Positions 61,582 to 64,000 of a DNA stretch of 64,000 nt are shown here, one piece after another. Numbering within the stretch: position 1 is the stretch's first letter; each line of letters begins with the position of its first letter. The translations under genes and the position numbers were made by a program. Origin of the DNA: Natronorubrum aibiense (lineage in GTDB: Archaea; Halobacteriota; Halobacteria; Halobacteriales; Natrialbaceae); contig NZ_CP045489.1 of NCBI RefSeq assembly GCF_009392895.1, positions 62,001-126,000 of the forward strand, given 5' to 3'. The notes under the pieces are model-generated. The model did not search any database. It saw only the letters and a program-made list of their open reading frames with translations, and was not told where the DNA came from.

Positions 61582-61903
61582 CTACTCGTCAGCGTTCACT
61601 GGGCCTTTGTATTGAGACCGCACCTTCTCTCCATCCCGCCACTGCCAGTAGTAGCGATTGTCGTTGATCTCTTTGACCGTGATCGTGGCCTTTGACGGAA
61701 CGTCGTCCGGGAGGTCGTCAGGTCGTTCCTCGCTCTTGTCCTCATCCGATTCTTCGGCAAGGCGGGGACTCTCGTTCTTTGTGTTCAGCCAACTCTTCGG
61801 CGTAGCGGGCAGCGTGTCGGAGGCATTCTGGACCGCACTCATTGAGGGTGTCAACCAGATCCGTCGGGAGGTCTGCTGGTGGGGTCGGTGGCTCGTAGGA
61901 CAT
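61582..61903 (-). pseudogene. Frameshifted DUF6788-like small gene
   Basis: The frame from ATG at 61903 reads MSYEPPTPPADLPTDLVDTL and then ECGPECLRHAARYAEELAEH. It runs off-frame near 61760. The second frame continues AEESDEDKSEERPDDLPDDV and ATITVKEINDNRYYWQWRDG, ending at 61582. The total length is one base out of phase, so one indel separates the halves. The downstream half alone has an internal ATG and could still be made as a 90-residue product. The C-terminal block is DUF6788-like. Confidence 0.55.
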
Positions 61904-61919
61904 CGGCTGTCACCTCGTG

Positions 61920-61960
61920 TTAACCAACACGGTAGCCGAATCCATGATCGTGTTGGTTAA
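61920..61960. promoter_or_regulatory. Perfect 12-base inverted repeat between divergent small genes
   Basis: TTAACCAACACG (61920-61931) and its exact reverse complement CGTGTTGGTTAA (61949-61960) are separated by 17 bases. They occupy the gap between the divergent starts at 61903 and 61986. The geometry suits an operator bound by a dimeric regulator controlling both genes. Confidence 0.55.
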
Positions 61961-61985
61961 TCTATTATCCACTCGGTGAGTGATC

Positions 61986-62204
61986 ATGATGAGTAACCAG
62001 CAGCCTTTGTCAGACCTCGAGGTCCGCGACGCACTCCAGTTGGTGCCGGCGGCTGGACTCGACGAAGCGAAACACGAGACGGTCACAGACATGTCGACGA
62101 TGCACAAACACGCCAACGGCCAACCCAGTAACTGGACGGTCTACCGAAAGTACCACAAAAAACTCCGGCGACATGACGGCTGGTACGGTTTTGTCGTCTA
62201 CTGA
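61986..62204 (+). CDS. Small haloarchaeal hypothetical protein
   Basis: A 72-residue protein (MMSNQQPLSDLEVRDALQLV; then NWTVYRKYHKKLRRHDGWYG). No known domain is visible. It is divergent from the DUF6788-like pseudogene across a perfect inverted repeat. The following 62205-62476 is AT-rich and holds no gene I can support. Confidence 0.5.
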   Translation: MMSNQQPLSDLEVRDALQLVPAAGLDEAKHETVTDMSTMHKHANGQPSNWTVYRKYHKKLRRHDGWYGFVVY

Positions 62205-62476
62205 CCACATGGGCGATCGGGACTGACAACCCTCCAGGACAAGATGGCTCGCTCGAGCGGTTTACCATTGCTCCGGTGGCATGGAGGTGGTGATCACCGC
62301 GGGACCGAACAGGCGAAAATACCGATCAATACTATCTTCTGAATAAGCAATTCTATTTCGCGTTAATCACTGATTTCCTATAATGATAGATTTCTTCATG
62401 AAAACTGTTCATACCCGGTTGTCTGACGCACGTCATTAGAGAAACATCTGGTTTTATATGTTGGTTTCTGGCAACG

Positions 62477-62749
62477 GTGATTGTGCAGACTATTCAATCA
62501 CTTAGTCTGAAGATTGTAGAGAAAATCGCCAAACGTGAAGGAGTTCAACCGGTAGAACTCAAACCACCAATTCACTACGCGATTGACACGGACGCACTTG
62601 ACTCGCTCTATCAATCGAGTGACTCTGAGAAGGGTCCGTCCAAAGTTGAATTCCGATACAAAGGCTATACAGTAACAGTCGATAGGGTAGGTGATGTGGA
62701 TGTCGAGAAACACGCAGCGGCCTTGGAACCTAATAAAACAGTAGCGTGA
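62477..62749 (+). CDS. HalOD1 output-domain protein
   Basis: A 90-residue single-domain protein of the haloarchaeal output domain 1 family. It has LKIVEKIAKREGVQPVELKP, then PIHYAIDTDALDSLYQS and VEFRYKGYTVTVDRVGDVDV. HalOD1 proteins are presumed signalling outputs, with no known activity. The start is a GTG at 62477; a second GTG at 62483 would also fit. Confidence 0.7.
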   Translation: MIVQTIQSLSLKIVEKIAKREGVQPVELKPPIHYAIDTDALDSLYQSSDSEKGPSKVEFRYKGYTVTVDRVGDVDVEKHAAALEPNKTVA

Positions 62750-62811
62750 GTCGCTCTGCGTCTTAGGACTGAATTTTGATCTATTACTAGTCGATATCAA
62801 CGACTGCCTCA

Positions 62812-63087
62812 GTGGTAACCTTGAGAGTCATTACTCGCGTCAATAACGTCTCGACGATCTCCCGACACTGCTCGAGCATTGAGGTCGTCGCTCTCGAGAA
62901 TCTAGCGGGACGACGGTTCTGGTACAACGCGTACCTGAGGGCGACCAAACAGCTTACAGAACGAATCGACGAAGTGATCGGGTATCAGGGAAGCGCGAGT
63001 GCGGCTGCCGTCGAGAAAAACTACCCAGCGAAGACCGCCGCCGTGACATCATGCGAGAGAACCTCAGTAATCCCTTCGATGAGATAG
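62812..63087 (+). CDS. Uncertain small protein
   Basis: An open frame of 91 codons from GTG at 62812. Only the central part (LAGRRFWYNAYLRATKQLTE; then RIDEVIGYQ) has clear protein-like character; the ends do not. It may be a remnant of a longer gene. The stretch 63088-63280 contains nothing that I recognise. Confidence 0.3.
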   Translation: MVTLRVITRVNNVSTISRHCSSIEVVALENLAGRRFWYNAYLRATKQLTERIDEVIGYQGSASAAAVEKNYPAKTAAVTSCERTSVIPSMR

Positions 63088-63280
63088 ACTAGCGTCCAGC
63101 CTAGGAGTGTCGCCAAGGCGACAGCGCCAAAAAATTACAACGCCCCACCCCCACCTCCGCACAGCAGATCTCCAGTTGAAGCACACGAAATGGGGGTCCT
63201 TCGGTCTACTAACTCTGTATTAGAAAAACCAGATGTAGTCCATGCGCTATTGTTGTATACTGTTATTCTTCAGTCTCGTT

Positions 63281-64000
63281 TTAGTTGATAAGACGGCATA
63301 TTAGTTCCGGGTACCAACCAATATTCAACTCATATTTTGTCGGTGGATTAGACTCCTCACAGTCAGATGAATCCCCTTTTGACTGAAATTCGTCTAATCC
63401 GCTTCCATAGAACGTAGCCGAATGTATACCCAGTAATAGTACCGACTTTTGGCGATTTGCAGGGACTCCATCACCGCCTGTTACAGGATCAAGACCTGAC
63501 ATTACAATTGGACTTCCACTTGTACCTGGATGCATTCGTGCATCTGTTAGAAAATAGGGACTTCCATTAAATAGAGTACCATATGCGCTTGCAATGACGG
63601 CATTTCGTCGAATTGGATACCAAGTTGATTTATCGACAAGATCGCCAGGGTAGCCGACAATATGAACATCATTACTTATCAAATAGTTCTTATGGACAAT
63701 ACACTCTGGAGTGAACGCAATACTCCCCGATTGATGAGATTTATCTTCTAAATCATCTATCGTGCTTAATTTGGGGTGGATCGGAAGGACTGCGATATCT
63801 ATTTCTTCGCCATTGGGACCGGTATCAAACTGAAACCATTTCCGTTCACCATTCTCGTATAGTGATATTGTATGTGAGTTGCTATTTCTGAAATTGGATC
63901 TATCCCGTAATCGTATTCCAATTTCCGTAGGTTTATTTTCTAATTCAGGACATAATACATGCTTATTAGTTACTAAATAGGTATGGCCATTTTGATTGAA
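63281..64000 (-). CDS. Trypsin-like serine protease, N-terminus beyond the window
   Basis: The visible 239 codons (no start inside the window) carry the full catalytic triad of a chymotrypsin/trypsin-fold peptidase: LVTNKHVLCP (His), EEIDIAVLPI (Asp) and MHPGTSGSPIVM (Ser). The segment DVHIVGYPGD is also typical of trypsin-2-type peptidases. The gene ends at 63281. It is AT-rich. Such peptidases occur both as housekeeping enzymes and as activators or effectors in defence proteins; the missing N-terminus and neighbours prevent a choice. Confidence 0.7.
   Translation of the reverse strand, partial: FNQNGHTYLVTNKHVLCPELENKPTEIGIRLRDRSNFRNSNSHTISLYENGERKWFQFDTGPNGEEIDIAVLPIHPKLSTIDDLEDKSHQSGSIAFTPECIVHKNYLISNDVHIVGYPGDLVDKSTWYPIRRNAVIASAYGTLFNGSPYFLTDARMHPGTSGSPIVMSGLDPVTGGDGVPANRQKSVLLLGIHSATFYGSGLDEFQSKGDSSDCEESNPPTKYELNIGWYPELICRLIN

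Overview
The window is haloarchaeal. Its proteins are strongly acidic, leader sequences are short or absent, and several families are typical of halophilic archaea: a HalOD1 output-domain protein, bacterio-opsin-activator HTH_10 and DUF7344-like regulators, and an ISH1-like IS5 transposase. Nearly all of it is a defence and DNA-modification island. Base composition is mosaic. About 0.7-27.5 kb is GC-rich. About 28.7-31 kb and 41-58 kb are visibly AT-richer, which fits separately acquired cassettes.

0.7-27.5 kb: a 7-deazaguanine DNA modification and restriction island of the Dpd type. It starts with a VUT/QueT-type queuosine-precursor transporter. Five minus-strand genes (7458 to 1391) then encode a 734-aa DpdA-like DNA transglycosylase, a YaaA/DUF6884-like protein, a second TGT-fold transglycosylase, a winged-helix protein and an AAA ATPase. 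A Csa3-like CARF-HTH regulator sits at the divergent junction. A tight seven-gene plus-strand operon (8660-27480) follows: an unknown protein, a DpdG-like protein, a large DpdH-like ATPase, a coiled-coil protein, two tandem ~1,830-aa DpdJ-like DEAD/DEAH helicases with zinc-knuckle arrays and DUF1998-like ends, and a DpdK-like phospholipase-D protein. A decayed copy of the PLD gene and an orphan EVE reader lie just downstream.

28.7-36 kb: a MORC/MutL-like GHKL ATPase plus PD-(D/E)XK endonuclease cassette, followed by a 2,152-bp ISH1-type transposon. The transposon is bounded by terminal inverted repeats and a perfect 8-bp target duplication and carries two regulatory genes as passengers. A gene of unknown function and a hairpin follow.

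36-54 kb: a McrBC-type modification-dependent restriction pair whose McrB carries an SRA-like and an EVE-like reader, then a full DptF-DptG-DptH module. DptFGH normally depends on DNA phosphorothioation, but no dnd genes are visible. Instead dptF is divergent from a cassette of Dam-type adenine methylase, GHKL ATPase and second Dam-type methylase. I consider this arrangement the best candidate for an undescribed system.

54-64 kb: a decayed ScoMcrA-like SRA-HNH gene, a GmrSD-type (DUF262/DUF1524) enzyme, an EVE-HNH endonuclease, an AbrB-like regulator, several small and partly frameshifted haloarchaeal genes, a TIR-domain protein paired with a two-TM membrane protein, a HalOD1 protein, and the C-terminal part of a trypsin-like protease cut by the window edge. 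No rRNA, tRNA or CRISPR array was recognised.
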